Source of the DNA: Kitasatospora phosalacinea
GTDB lineage: Bacteria; Actinomycetota; Actinomycetes; Streptomycetales; Streptomycetaceae
Reading direction: 5' to 3'
DNA length: 64,000 nt
NCBI RefSeq assembly: GCF_000717185.1
Contig: NZ_JNYE01000093.1
Span: 1-64,000 of the forward strand
Positions within the stretch are counted from its first letter, which is position 1. The number at the start of each line of letters is the position of its first letter. The position numbers and the translations under genes were made by a program. The notes under the pieces are model-generated. The model did no database searches. It was given only the letters and a program-made list of their open reading frames with translations, and was not told where the DNA came from. Positions 53,280 through 61,451 of this stretch are shown piece after piece.

Positions 53280-53464
53280 GGACACCCCTCTCGTTGACGG
53301 TGGGTCAGCAGGCAGTAGACCCGGCCAGCAAAGAGGAGGCGCCGCGCCGCCCCGCCCAGGGGGACACCGACGCGCTGAAACAATCATTCGAACGGACTAT
53401 GACGGACTATTTTGGTTCAGCAGTCGTGGAGCCCGTCGCCGGGCCCGTCCGGAAAGGGAGAACC

Positions 53465-54133
53465 GTGTCGAACCCCCCGTTGGCCGTGCTCGCGACCACC
53501 GCCGAGGTGCTCGCCCGGCCGGACGCCGACGAGCGGCTGCTCACCGCGTTCGAACGCGAGCGGCTGCAGCGCTTCCGCCGCCCCGCCGACCGCGAGGACT
53601 ACCTCGCCGCGCACCTGCTCGTCCGGTACTGCGCGGCCGCGCACCTGGGCACCGCGGCCTCCGCGGTCGCCTTCGGCCAGCAGTGCCCCGGCTGCGGCGC
53701 CACCGGGCACGGCCGCCCGCACCTCACCGACCGCCCCGGCACCCACCTCAGCCTCTCCCACACCAACGGCGTGATCGCCGCCGCGGCCGCCCCCGTGCCG
53801 GTCGGCGTGGACGTCGAGCACCGCGGCCCGCGCACCACCGACCCGGCCGCCCTCCGCCACGTCCTCACCCCCGCCGAGGCCGCCCTCGTCCAGGGCCACC
53901 CCGACCCGACCGCGGCCTTCCTGCGCCTGTGGGTCCGCAAGGAGGCCCTGATCAAGCTGGGGCGCGCCACCCTCGACACCCTCGCCTCGGTCGACCTCTC
54001 CCACCTCCCCCTCGACCTGCCCGCCGACCACTGCGACGGCGGGCTGCACTACCTCGAACTCACCACGCCCACCGCCGTGTTCACCGCCGCCGCCGAGCTG
54101 CCCGTCCGGCTCGTGCAGCTCGCCGAGCTGTAG
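53465..54133 (+). CDS. 4'-phosphopantetheinyl transferase (Sfp type)
   Basis: 222 residues. It transfers the phosphopantetheine arm of CoA to carrier proteins of polyketide, peptide or fatty-acid synthases. Seen: LSLSHTNGVIAAAAAPVPVG, then VDVEHRGPR with the metal Asp and Glu, and RLWVRKEALIKLGR, the W-x-KEA motif. An N-terminal CPGC insert is unusual but seen in some actinobacteria. GTG at 53465 after AAGGGAGAA. Divergent from the surface protein gene. No synthase gene is in the window, so it acts in trans. Confidence 0.87.
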   Translation: MSNPPLAVLATTAEVLARPDADERLLTAFERERLQRFRRPADREDYLAAHLLVRYCAAAHLGTAASAVAFGQQCPGCGATGHGRPHLTDRPGTHLSLSHTNGVIAAAAAPVPVGVDVEHRGPRTTDPAALRHVLTPAEAALVQGHPDPTAAFLRLWVRKEALIKLGRATLDTLASVDLSHLPLDLPADHCDGGLHYLELTTPTAVFTAAAELPVRLVQLAEL

Positions 54134-54145
54134 CGGCGGGGGCCC

Positions 54146-54502
54146 TCAGCGGCAGCGCTCCGGGTCCGGCGGCTGCTCCGCGCCCTCGGCGGCGGTGAGG
54201 AGGGCCCAGCAGTCCGGGCGGCTGCCGTCGAGGTCGGTGAAGCCGTGGTGGCGGGCCGGCTCCCCGCTGGAGGTGGAGCGGCCGTTCCAGCGGGCGTGCT
54301 GCTCGTCCGCGGCGAGGTGGGCGACCGCGCGCCCCACGTACGCGGTGGACTCGGAGATCGCGAACTGCGGCTCCCGGGCGACGTCCTCGCGCCAGGTCGG
54401 CCCGGCGGCGCCGAGCTGGACGGCGATGCCGCGGCCCGCGCCCCGGGTGCCGCCCGCGACCAGGGCGGCCTTGTCGGCGAGCGAGGGGTGCGGGGTCGTC
54501 AC
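54146..54502 (-). pseudogene. SDR oxidoreductase with large internal deletion
   Basis: 118 residues. The start ADKAALVAGGTRGAGRGIAV is the NAD(P)-binding Gly motif of a short-chain dehydrogenase. After LGAAG it jumps to TWREDVAREPQFAISESTAY, VGRAVAHLAADEQHARWNGR and GFTDLDGSRPD, the C-terminal part of streptomycete SDRs of about 300 residues. Some 180-200 residues with the catalytic Ser-Tyr-x3-Lys are missing, in frame. It cannot be an active dehydrogenase. Confidence 0.7.
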
Positions 54503-54571
54503 GGGCGGACCTCCTGGTGTGCGGGACGGGACCCCGTCCCCGTGCTCGCCGACGCCACTGACAGCCGCCCG

Positions 54572-55357
54572 TCACACCTCCCGCAGCACCGCCACGAGTT
54601 CGGCGTGCACGCCGGGCGCGGCGGCGAGGAAGGAGGCCGCGCCGGGCGTCCACGGGGCGCCCTGCGCGTCGCTGACCAGGGCCCCGGCCTCGGCGGCGAT
54701 CAGCGCGCCGGGCAGCAGGTTGGCCGGGTCGGCGCCGTACTGCCAGAACGCGGTGAGGTGGCCGGAGCCGACCAGGGCGACCTGCAGCGCGGTCGGGCCG
54801 AGGTTGCGGACGGCCGCCACGTGCGGCAGGACGGCGGCCAGCGACGCCCCGGCGGCGTGCCGCGCCCGCGGGTCGCGGGCGGCGTGCGGGGGCTGGGAGG
54901 TGGCGGCCACCGCGGTGGCCGGGGTGCGCGGGCGGGGCGCGCAGCGGCGGCCGTCCAGCCGGGCTCCGCCGCCGGCCAGCGCGGTGCAGGTGACGCCGAG
55001 CAGCGGGGCGTGCACCACGGCGAGGACGGGGGCGCCGTCGCGCAGCAGGGCCGCGGTGACCGCCCAGTGCGGCAGCGCGCTCAGGTACTGGACGGCGCCG
55101 TCGGTGGCGTCGCACAGCCACCACTCGCCCTGCTGCGGCACCTCGCGCGCCCACTCGTCGTCCAGCCAGCCCGCCCGCGGGCGCAGCGCGGTGAGGCGTT
55201 CGCGCAGCATCCGGGCGGCGGGCCGGTCGACGGCGTCGAACGCGGCGCGCGCCGCGGCGGGGGCGGCGGCGGCGAGCGGCTCGGCGAGCTGCCGGTCGGC
55301 CAGGTGGCGGCCGACCTCGCGCGCGGCCCGTTCGGTGGCGTCCAGGACGTCCTGCAC
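54572..55357 (-). CDS. Inositol monophosphatase family protein
   Basis: 261 residues. Metal-site motif 2 reads WLCDATDGAVQYL, against the usual W-x-DPLDGT; it keeps both Asp residues but has Ala-Thr for Pro-Leu. Motif 1 Glu lies in WLDDEWAREV (Asp/Glu), and the C-terminal motif is YGADPANLLPGALIAAEAGA in place of WDxAAG. These changes suggest altered substrate choice or weak activity. Candidate substrates are sugar or inositol phosphates. Divergent from the Lrp gene at 55462, which may control it. Confidence 0.78.
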   Translation of the reverse strand: MQDVLDATERAAREVGRHLADRQLAEPLAAAAPAAARAAFDAVDRPAARMLRERLTALRPRAGWLDDEWAREVPQQGEWWLCDATDGAVQYLSALPHWAVTAALLRDGAPVLAVVHAPLLGVTCTALAGGGARLDGRRCAPRPRTPATAVAATSQPPHAARDPRARHAAGASLAAVLPHVAAVRNLGPTALQVALVGSGHLTAFWQYGADPANLLPGALIAAEAGALVSDAQGAPWTPGAASFLAAAPGVHAELVAVLREV

Positions 55358-55461
55358 GGCGGTTCCTCCTCGGTCCCGTTGGTCTCGGTGCGGGTCCAGG
55401 AGTACCGTCGGGGCGGCGCGGCCGGACGTCGGAGCCGCCGGAACGACGGGGATCGGACGAC

Positions 55462-56448
55462 ATGGACACCGGGACGGCGGATCCCGCCACCGTGCTGGAC
55501 GCGCTGGACCGGCAGCTGGTGCACGCCCTGCAGGTGGACGGGCGGGCCGAGCCGGGGCGGATCGCCGGGGTGCTGGGGGTCTCGGCGCGGACGGTGACCC
55601 GGCGGCTGGGGCGGCTGCTGGGGACAGGCGCCGTCCGGGTGGTGCGGATGCCGGACGCCCGGGCGGCCGCGCTCGGCGCGCTGCTGCTGCGGGTGCGGGT
55701 GCTGCGCGGGCGGGTCGACGCGATCGCGCTGGCGCTGGCCGCGCAGGACGCGGTGCCGTTCGTCGACGTGATGCTCGGCGGGCAGGAGGTGTCGGCGGTG
55801 GTGCTGGCCGACGCGTCCGCCCGCGACCGGCTGCTGCACGGGCGGCTCCCGGCCACCGACGCGGTGCTGGAGTCCACCGCGCACGCCGTGCTGCACCTGT
55901 TCGCGGACGCCTCCGCGTGGCGCTGCGGCGCGCTGACGGGCGCTCAGGAGGCCGAGCTGGCAGCGCCGTTGCCGACGGGGCCCGTCCTGCCGCCCGTCCT
56001 GGACGCGCTCGACCACCGGCTGCTGGACGCGCTGGGCGTCGACGCCCGCCGCTCGCACGCCGCGCTGGCCGCCGCCCTGGAGGTGCCCGAGTCGACCGTC
56101 CGCCGCCGCCTGCACCGGCTCGGCGCGGGCGGGCTGCTGCGCACCCACGTCAGCGTGGACCCGCGGCTGCTCGGCGTCACCGTGGACGCCAACCTGTGGC
56201 TGGACGTCGAACCCGGGCGGCTCGCCGCGACCGGCGAGGCGCTGGCCCGGCACCCGCAGGTGCACGGGGTGCTGGCCACCAGCGGGCCGAGCAACCTGAT
56301 GGCCGCCGTGTTCTGCCCCGACCACGCGGCGCTGTACCGGTTCCAGACCGAGGTGCTGGGCCCGCTCGGGGTGCGGCGGGTGGAGACCGCGATCGTGGCC
56401 CGCGCGGTCAAGCGGGCCGGCGCCCGGCTGCGCCAACTGCCCGACTGA
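55462..56448 (+). CDS. Lrp/AsnC-family regulator with two HTH domains
   Basis: 328 residues, twice the usual length. The first HTH (about 12-55) has RIAGVLGVSARTVTRRLGRL; the second (about 180-225) has LDALDHRLLDALGVDARRSH and ALEVPESTVRRRLHRL. RAM-like parts follow each. Such tandem Lrp proteins are common in Streptomyces. The ATG at 55462 faces away from the phosphatase gene. Ligand unknown. Confidence 0.83.
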   Translation: MDTGTADPATVLDALDRQLVHALQVDGRAEPGRIAGVLGVSARTVTRRLGRLLGTGAVRVVRMPDARAAALGALLLRVRVLRGRVDAIALALAAQDAVPFVDVMLGGQEVSAVVLADASARDRLLHGRLPATDAVLESTAHAVLHLFADASAWRCGALTGAQEAELAAPLPTGPVLPPVLDALDHRLLDALGVDARRSHAALAAALEVPESTVRRRLHRLGAGGLLRTHVSVDPRLLGVTVDANLWLDVEPGRLAATGEALARHPQVHGVLATSGPSNLMAAVFCPDHAALYRFQTEVLGPLGVRRVETAIVARAVKRAGARLRQLPD

Positions 56449-56483
56449 GGGCCGCTGTCGGCGGGGCGGGGCAGACTGGGGGC

Positions 56484-56720
56484 ATGTGCCGAAGCATCAA
56501 GACGCTCCGCCCGCCGATGACGCCCGACGCCACCCCCGAGGAGGTGCACGCGGCGGCGCTCCAGTACGTCCGCAAGGTCTCCGGGTTCCGGGCGCCCGCC
56601 GCGCACAACCGCGAGGCGTTCGACGCGGCGGTGGCCGCCGTCGCGGCCGCCACCGCCGAGCTGCTCGCCGCGATCGAGGTCCGCGGGGTCACGCCCCGTT
56701 CGTCGACCCCGGCCGGATGA
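56484..56720 (+). CDS. DUF2277 family small protein
   Basis: 78 residues. MCRSIKTLRPPMTPDATPEE and AALQYVRKVSGFRAPAAHN match DUF2277, whose role is unknown. The conserved Cys2 follows the start Met. ATG at 56484. Its last 32 bases overlap the convergent gene at 56689, so the two messages are complementary at their ends. Confidence 0.82.
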   Translation: MCRSIKTLRPPMTPDATPEEVHAAALQYVRKVSGFRAPAAHNREAFDAAVAAVAAATAELLAAIEVRGVTPRSSTPAG

Positions 56721-57174
56721 CCATCAGCACCAGGACGACCGCCCACAGCAGGTTGAACACGCCCGCCGTCATCGGCAGCATCTTCAACTTCCCGGTGGCG
56801 CGGGCCGTTTCGGCGTCCTGGTCCTCGGTGGCGTCCAGCGCGTCGACGGTCGCCTGCTGACCGGGCAGCACGAACAGCAGCAGCACGCCCGCCGCGGCGG
56901 CCGTCAGCACGATCGAGGTGACCAGCCAGGCGTTGCCCAGCACGCCCATCGCCTGCGCGGTGCCGATGCCCAACAGCGGGACGCCCAGGCCGATCAGCGC
57001 GTACACGTTGCTGATCCGGTGCAGCAGCCGCACCGAGGCCTGCGCGGCCGGCTGCTCCGGCCCCGCCGCGAGCGCGGCCCTCGCCCTGCGCGGGAACATG
57101 CTCACCGCCACCGCGACCGGACCGATGCACAGCGCCACGACCAGCAGGTGCAGACTCAGCAGGAACTTGGCCAT
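56689..57174 (-). CDS. DUF2269-like integral membrane protein
   Basis: 161 residues with four helices: FLLSLHLLVVALCIGPVAVA, ISNVYALIGLGVPLLGIG, LVTSIVLTAAAAGVLLLFVL and MTAGVFNLLWAVVLVLMVI. His in SLHLL near the N-terminus and the layout resemble DUF2269 proteins. Function unknown. ATG at 57174. Overlaps the DUF2277 gene tail to tail by 32 bases. Confidence 0.72.
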   Translation of the reverse strand: MAKFLLSLHLLVVALCIGPVAVAVSMFPRRARAALAAGPEQPAAQASVRLLHRISNVYALIGLGVPLLGIGTAQAMGVLGNAWLVTSIVLTAAAAGVLLLFVLPGQQATVDALDATEDQDAETARATGKLKMLPMTAGVFNLLWAVVLVLMVIRPGSTNGA

Positions 57175-57417
57175 CGCCGGCGCGACCCTTCCACCACAAC
57201 GGAACCTCGACGCCCGCCACGCTAGCAGCGCTTATCCCGGCGCCCGACGGCGCGAAGCCCGCCGCAGCACGGGCCCCGCCCGCCCCCGGCGGACTGTTAC
57301 AGAGCCGGGCGGTGGCCGTTACCCGACCGGCGGCCGACCGAGCGGCGGGCTTCCTAACGTGAGCGGCGTCGACCCGCGGCCGCCCGGCCGCGGGCGACGA
57401 GCGATCGGAGGATCCCG

Positions 57418-57918
57418 ATGTCACGCACCACTTCCGTCCGCCGGGCGGCGCGGCTCGCCCTCGTCCCGGCCGTCGTCGCCGGCGTGCTCGCGCTGCCGGG
57501 CGCCGTCGCGTTCGCCGACACCGCCGAGCCGACCGCCTCCCCGGCCGCCGCCTCCCCGACACCCACCGCCGCCGCCTCCCCGACACCCACCGCCGCCGCC
57601 TCCCCGACGCCCACCGCGTCCGCCTCGGCCGTTCCCGCTCCCACCGCCGACCCGACCCTCCCGTCCGGCCTCCCGGAGGGGTCGATGAACGGCACGGGCC
57701 CCCGGACGAGCGGACAGGTCGTGGTGCCCGTGAACGGCTCGATGCAGTACGCGGTCGGCGGGTCGGGCCCGCTGCCCAGGGGCGGGGCGCAGACCGGTGA
57801 GGGCGCGGTCGACCGCGGTTCGGCGGCCGGGCTGGTGGTCGGCGGCGGGCTGGCGGCGGCCGGTGCGGCCGGGGTCGGGCTGCTCGTCGTCCGGCGCCGT
57901 GCCGACGCCCGCGCCTAG
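57418..57918 (+). CDS. Secreted, membrane-anchored Pro/Ala-rich protein beside a class F sortase
   Basis: 166 residues. A signal peptide (ARLALVPAVVAGVLALPGAV) is followed by three AAASPTPT repeats, a short conserved-looking part (MNGTGPRTSGQVVVPVNGSM then QYAVGG), and a C-terminal sorting-like end: AQTGEGA, a Gly/Ala helix (AAGLVVGGGLAAAGAAGVGL) and VVRRRADARA. No strict LPxTG is present. Its 3' end overlaps the sortase gene by 20 bases, so it may be that sortase's substrate. Function unknown. Confidence 0.72.
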   Translation: MSRTTSVRRAARLALVPAVVAGVLALPGAVAFADTAEPTASPAAASPTPTAAASPTPTAAASPTPTASASAVPAPTADPTLPSGLPEGSMNGTGPRTSGQVVVPVNGSMQYAVGGSGPLPRGGAQTGEGAVDRGSAAGLVVGGGLAAAGAAGVGLLVVRRRADARA

Positions 57919-58558
57919 TCCCGACCGCCAGGGCCGGCGCCGCTGGTGGGCGCCGGCCCTGGCGGTCGGGCTGCTGCTCGCGGGCGGGGCGACGGTGGCG
58001 GCGTCCCGGGGGTCGGACCCGGCGCCGGTGCGGATCGCCGCGAGCGGCCCGGTCAGCGCCGCGCCGTCCGCGGCACCACCCTCCGCGGCTCCGTCGCCCG
58101 CCGTTCCGTCGCCCGCCGGGGCGCCGTCCTCGCCGCCGGTGCGGCTGGTGGTCCCGCGGATCGGGGTGGACGCGCCGGTGCGGGGGGTGGGCCTCAACCC
58201 GGACGGCACCGTGGAGGTGCCGCCGCTCGACCGGCCGGGGGAGGTCGGCTGGTACCGGGGCGGGGGCGGCCCGACCGTGCTGCTCGGGCACTACGACACC
58301 CGCAAGGGACCGGCGGTGTTCCACGGGCTGCCGGGGCTGCGCCCGGGCGACCTGGTCGAGGTGCGGCAGGAGGACGGCGGCACGCGCTCCTACCGGGTGC
58401 GCGAGCTGCACCAGTACGCCAAGGACGCGTTCCCCACCGAGCTGGTGTACGGCGCGGGCGCGGGCCCGCAGCTGCGGCTGGTCACCTGCGGCGGCACGCT
58501 CGGCCGCGACGGCCACTACTCCGACAACATCGTGGTCTTCGCCGACCCGCTGCCGTGA
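57899..58558 (+). CDS. Class F sortase
   Basis: 219 residues. One N-terminal helix (WWAPALAVGLLLAGGATVAA), an Ala/Pro/Ser spacer, then the sortase barrel: VPRIGVDAPVRGVGLN, LLGHYDTRKGPAVFHGLPGL with the catalytic His, and LRLVTCGGTLGRDGHYSDNI with the catalytic Cys, ending IVVFADPL. The missing TLxTC form and the HYSDN segment fit class F, an actinobacterial type with few known substrates. GTG at 57899 inside the previous gene, so translation is coupled. Confidence 0.87.
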   Translation: MPTPAPSPDRQGRRRWWAPALAVGLLLAGGATVAASRGSDPAPVRIAASGPVSAAPSAAPPSAAPSPAVPSPAGAPSSPPVRLVVPRIGVDAPVRGVGLNPDGTVEVPPLDRPGEVGWYRGGGGPTVLLGHYDTRKGPAVFHGLPGLRPGDLVEVRQEDGGTRSYRVRELHQYAKDAFPTELVYGAGAGPQLRLVTCGGTLGRDGHYSDNIVVFADPLP

Positions 58559-58637
58559 GCCACCGGGGGCGGCGGCGGCCGTCCCCGGTGGTGCAGACTG
58601 GCTGCGCCCCGCCCCCGACCGAGAGGCTCCGTCCGAC

Positions 58638-59480
58638 GTGAGGACCAGGCCCCCGCGCACCGTCCGGTTCACGTGCGTCCTGCTCGGCCTGCCGGTCCTG
58701 CTCGCGGTGGCCGGCTGCCGGTCCCCCGGCGGCCTGGAGGACGCCGGGGCGGCCCGGCCCGTCCGGGCGCACCCGAGCGCGCAGCCGCTGTGGCCGAGCA
58801 CCGTGGCCGCGGCGCCGCCGGTCTCCACGTACGGGATCAACGCCCTGGCCCGGGCGAACCCCCTCGTCCCGCTGCCCGGGCTGGCGTTCGACACGCTCGC
58901 CGGGGCCGACGCCCGCACCGTGCTCGCCGCGGACCCGGCGCTGACCCCGGACGAGCGGGCGGTCCTGGACGGCGGGTGCACCGGCTGCGAGGTCCGCCCC
59001 GCCCAGTACCGCGACCTCGACGGGGACGGCGGCCCCGAGCTGCTGACCGCCGTGCTGTCCGCCACCGGGCCGGACGGCCCGCGGGCCGTGCTGCACGTCT
59101 ACGCGCTGCGCGGCCGCCAGGTGCTGCCGGTGCTGGCCGCCCCGGCGCCACCGACCTTCACCGCCGAGACCGTCGGCACGGACCTGCTGGTGCGCGACCC
59201 CGGCGCCCCGTTCACCGAGACCGTCCGCACCTACCGCTGGAGCGGCGACCGCCTCGCCCTCGCCGACCAGCGGATCAAGGTCCTGGGGGCGCCCGGGGAC
59301 ACCCCCGGCTGCCTGGCGACCGCCGTCTGCGAGCCGACGACGTCCTTGGTCGTGGTCGCCCCGACGACCGGTCCGGTCCCGACCCCGACGGCCGCCCCGG
59401 CTCCCACCCCCGCGGCCGGCCCCGAGGCCGACCCGGCGGGAACCACCGCCGTCCGCCCCACCCCGACGAGGACCCGATGA
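58638..59480 (+). CDS. Lipoprotein, CseA-like
   Basis: 280 residues. Lipobox VAGC after VLLGLPVLLAVAGCRS (Cys about 27). A mid region has YRDLDGDGGPELLTAVLS, an FG-GAP/EF-hand-like Asp-Gly motif, and the C-terminal 60 residues are Pro/Thr-rich. It is first in an operon with a response regulator and a sensor kinase, with ATGA overlap, the order of cseA-cseB-cseC. CseA is a lipoprotein that dampens envelope-stress signalling through CseC; the same role is an inference here. GTG start at 58638. Confidence 0.72.
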   Translation: MRTRPPRTVRFTCVLLGLPVLLAVAGCRSPGGLEDAGAARPVRAHPSAQPLWPSTVAAAPPVSTYGINALARANPLVPLPGLAFDTLAGADARTVLAADPALTPDERAVLDGGCTGCEVRPAQYRDLDGDGGPELLTAVLSATGPDGPRAVLHVYALRGRQVLPVLAAPAPPTFTAETVGTDLLVRDPGAPFTETVRTYRWSGDRLALADQRIKVLGAPGDTPGCLATAVCEPTTSLVVVAPTTGPVPTPTAAPAPTPAAGPEADPAGTTAVRPTPTRTR

Positions 59481-60217
59481 CCGCTCCCGTGCCCGGCGCC
59501 CCGCGCATCCTGCTGGTCGAGGACGACGAGGTGATCCGCGAGACCACCCAACTCGCCCTGGAGCGCTACGGGTTCCCCGTGGTCACGGCGGGGGACGGCC
59601 TGGAGGGGCTGGAGCGGTTCCGCGCCGACCCGCCGGACCTGCTGCTGCTCGACGTGATGCTGCCGCTGCTCGACGGGGTCGGCCTGTGCCGGCGCATCCG
59701 CGAGGAGAGCCAGCTGCCGATCCTGATGATGTCGGCCCGCACCGAGCCGGTCGACGTGGTCTCCGGCCTGGAGGCGGGCGCCGACGACTACGTGGTCAAG
59801 CCGTTCGAGACGGCCGTGCTGGTCGCCCGGATCCGCACCGTGCTGCGGCGCACCGGCCCCGGCCCCGCCCCGATCGCCGCCACCGCCGTCCCGGCCGCCG
59901 CCACCGTCGTCCCGGCCCCGCAGCGCGCGGTCCGGGTGATCGACGACCTGGAGGTGGACACCGGCGCGATGGAGGTCAGGGTGGCGGGCCGTCCGGTGCC
60001 GCTCACCCCGACCGAGCTGCGGCTGCTGCTGGAGTTCACCGCCGCGCCGGGCGTGGTGATGGAGCGCCAGACCCTGCTGGAGCGGGTCTGGGACTACTCC
60101 TGGGGCGCCGACAGCCGGGTGGTGGACGTGCACGTCCAGCGGCTGCGGGCGAAGATCGGCGCCGCCCGGATCGAGACCGTCCGGGGCTTCGGCTACAAGC
60201 TGCGGCGGACGCCGTGA
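59477..60217 (+). CDS. OmpR/PhoB-type response regulator, CseB-like
   Basis: 246 residues. The receiver (about 9-125) has ILLVEDDEVIRE, the phospho-acceptor Asp in LLLLDVMLPLLDG, Thr/Ser in ILMMSARTEPVDV and Lys in DDYVVKPFE. An Ala/Pro/Val linker of about 20 residues is longer than usual. The winged HTH (about 155-245) has LTPTELRLLLEFTAAPG and VWDYSWGADSRVVDVHVQRL. RTEPVDVVSGLEAGADDYV is very like the CseB subgroup. ATGA overlap upstream and GTGA overlap downstream. Confidence 0.88.
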   Translation: MTAPVPGAPRILLVEDDEVIRETTQLALERYGFPVVTAGDGLEGLERFRADPPDLLLLDVMLPLLDGVGLCRRIREESQLPILMMSARTEPVDVVSGLEAGADDYVVKPFETAVLVARIRTVLRRTGPGPAPIAATAVPAAATVVPAPQRAVRVIDDLEVDTGAMEVRVAGRPVPLTPTELRLLLEFTAAPGVVMERQTLLERVWDYSWGADSRVVDVHVQRLRAKIGAARIETVRGFGYKLRRTP

Positions 60218-61443
60218 CGCTGCGGCGGCAGATCGCCGCCGTGATCGCCCTGGTCTCCTGCCTGGTCGCGCTCGCGGTGGGGGTGCTGGTCCACCAGGCC
60301 TCGGTGCGCCAGCACACCGGCCAGGCCCGCACCTCCGCGCTGGCCGCCCTGGACGCGGTGCTGACCGGGTACGACGCGACCGGGGACCTCGTCGCGGGCT
60401 GGCACGCCGCCGCCGACGACCCGGCGCTGCCGCCGGAGCTGCGGCAGCTGGCCGCGCGGGGGCGGCAGGGCTCGGTGCTCGGCCCGGGCCCGCAGGGGCC
60501 CGCGATGTGGGCGGCGGCCGGTGCGGACGGGCGGGTGCTGTCGGTGCGGATCGACTACGCCGCGGACGCCCGGGCGATCGCCGAACTGGACCGCGCGGTG
60601 GCGGTCGGCGCCGCCCTCTCGGTGCTGGTCACGGTGCTCGCGGGGGTGCTGGCCGCCGACCGGATCAGCAGTCGGCTGCGGACCGCGGCCCGGACCGCCC
60701 GCACCATCGCCCGCGGCGACCTGGACGCCCGGATCGGGCCGCTCGGCCGGGCCCGCGACGAGGTGGCCGAACTGGCCGCCGCGGTCGACTCGATGTCGGC
60801 GGCGCTGCGCAGCCGGCTGGCGGGCGAGCAGCGCTTCACCGCCGACGTGGCGCACGAGCTGCGCACGCCGCTGACCGGCCTGCTGACCGCGTCCGAGCTG
60901 CTGCCGCCCGGCCGTCCCACCGAGCTGGTCCGCGACCGGGTGCGCGCGCTGCGCGACCTGACGGAGGACCTGCTGGAGGTCTCCCGGCTGGACTCCGGGG
61001 CCGACGCCCCGGAGCTCGCCGACCTGCCGCTCGGGCCGCTGCTGGCCCGGGCCGCGGCGCACACCGGCGCCGGGGTCGAGCTGCGGGTCGGGGGCGACGC
61101 GGTGGTCAGCACCGACCCGCGCCGCTTCGAGCGGGTGCTCGCCAACCTGCTCGCCAACGCCCACCGGCACGGCCGCCCGCCGGTGGTGGTGACGGCCGAG
61201 GGCACCACCGTGACCGTGCGCGACCACGGCCCCGGCTACCCCGAGGAGGTCCTGCGCGAGGGGCCGCGCCGCTTCCGCACCGGGGCCCGGGAGCGCGGCG
61301 GCGGCCACGGCCTGGGCCTGACCATCGCGCAGGGCCACGCCCGGGCGATCGGCGCCGACCTGCAGCTGGCCGACCACCCGGACGGCGGCGCCCTGGCCCG
61401 GCTCGTCCTGCCCGGCCCCCGGCAGGAGCCGCCGGGGGCCTGA
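60214..61443 (+). CDS. Sensor histidine kinase, CseC-like
   Basis: 409 residues. Helix 1 (AAVIALVSCLVALAVGVLV), a short outer domain of about 95 residues, helix 2 (ALSVLVTVLAGVLAA), HAMP (RTARTIARGDLDARIGPLG), dimerisation with the phospho-His in FTADVAHELRTPLTGLL, and ATPase boxes N (VLANLLANAHRHGR), G1 (VTVRDHGPGYPEE) and G2 (RGGGHGLGLTIAQGHARAIG). Complete. The outer domain would sense envelope state. No sigE gene is adjacent, unlike the classic sigE-cseABC operon. Confidence 0.88.
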   Translation: MTLRRQIAAVIALVSCLVALAVGVLVHQASVRQHTGQARTSALAALDAVLTGYDATGDLVAGWHAAADDPALPPELRQLAARGRQGSVLGPGPQGPAMWAAAGADGRVLSVRIDYAADARAIAELDRAVAVGAALSVLVTVLAGVLAADRISSRLRTAARTARTIARGDLDARIGPLGRARDEVAELAAAVDSMSAALRSRLAGEQRFTADVAHELRTPLTGLLTASELLPPGRPTELVRDRVRALRDLTEDLLEVSRLDSGADAPELADLPLGPLLARAAAHTGAGVELRVGGDAVVSTDPRRFERVLANLLANAHRHGRPPVVVTAEGTTVTVRDHGPGYPEEVLREGPRRFRTGARERGGGHGLGLTIAQGHARAIGADLQLADHPDGGALARLVLPGPRQEPPGA

Positions 61444-61451
61444 GGCGGGCG

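Noticed and set aside
58638..59480. A sigma-factor gene upstream of the cse-like operon
   Set aside because: The upstream frames are a sortase and a secreted protein; no ECF sigma motifs are present.
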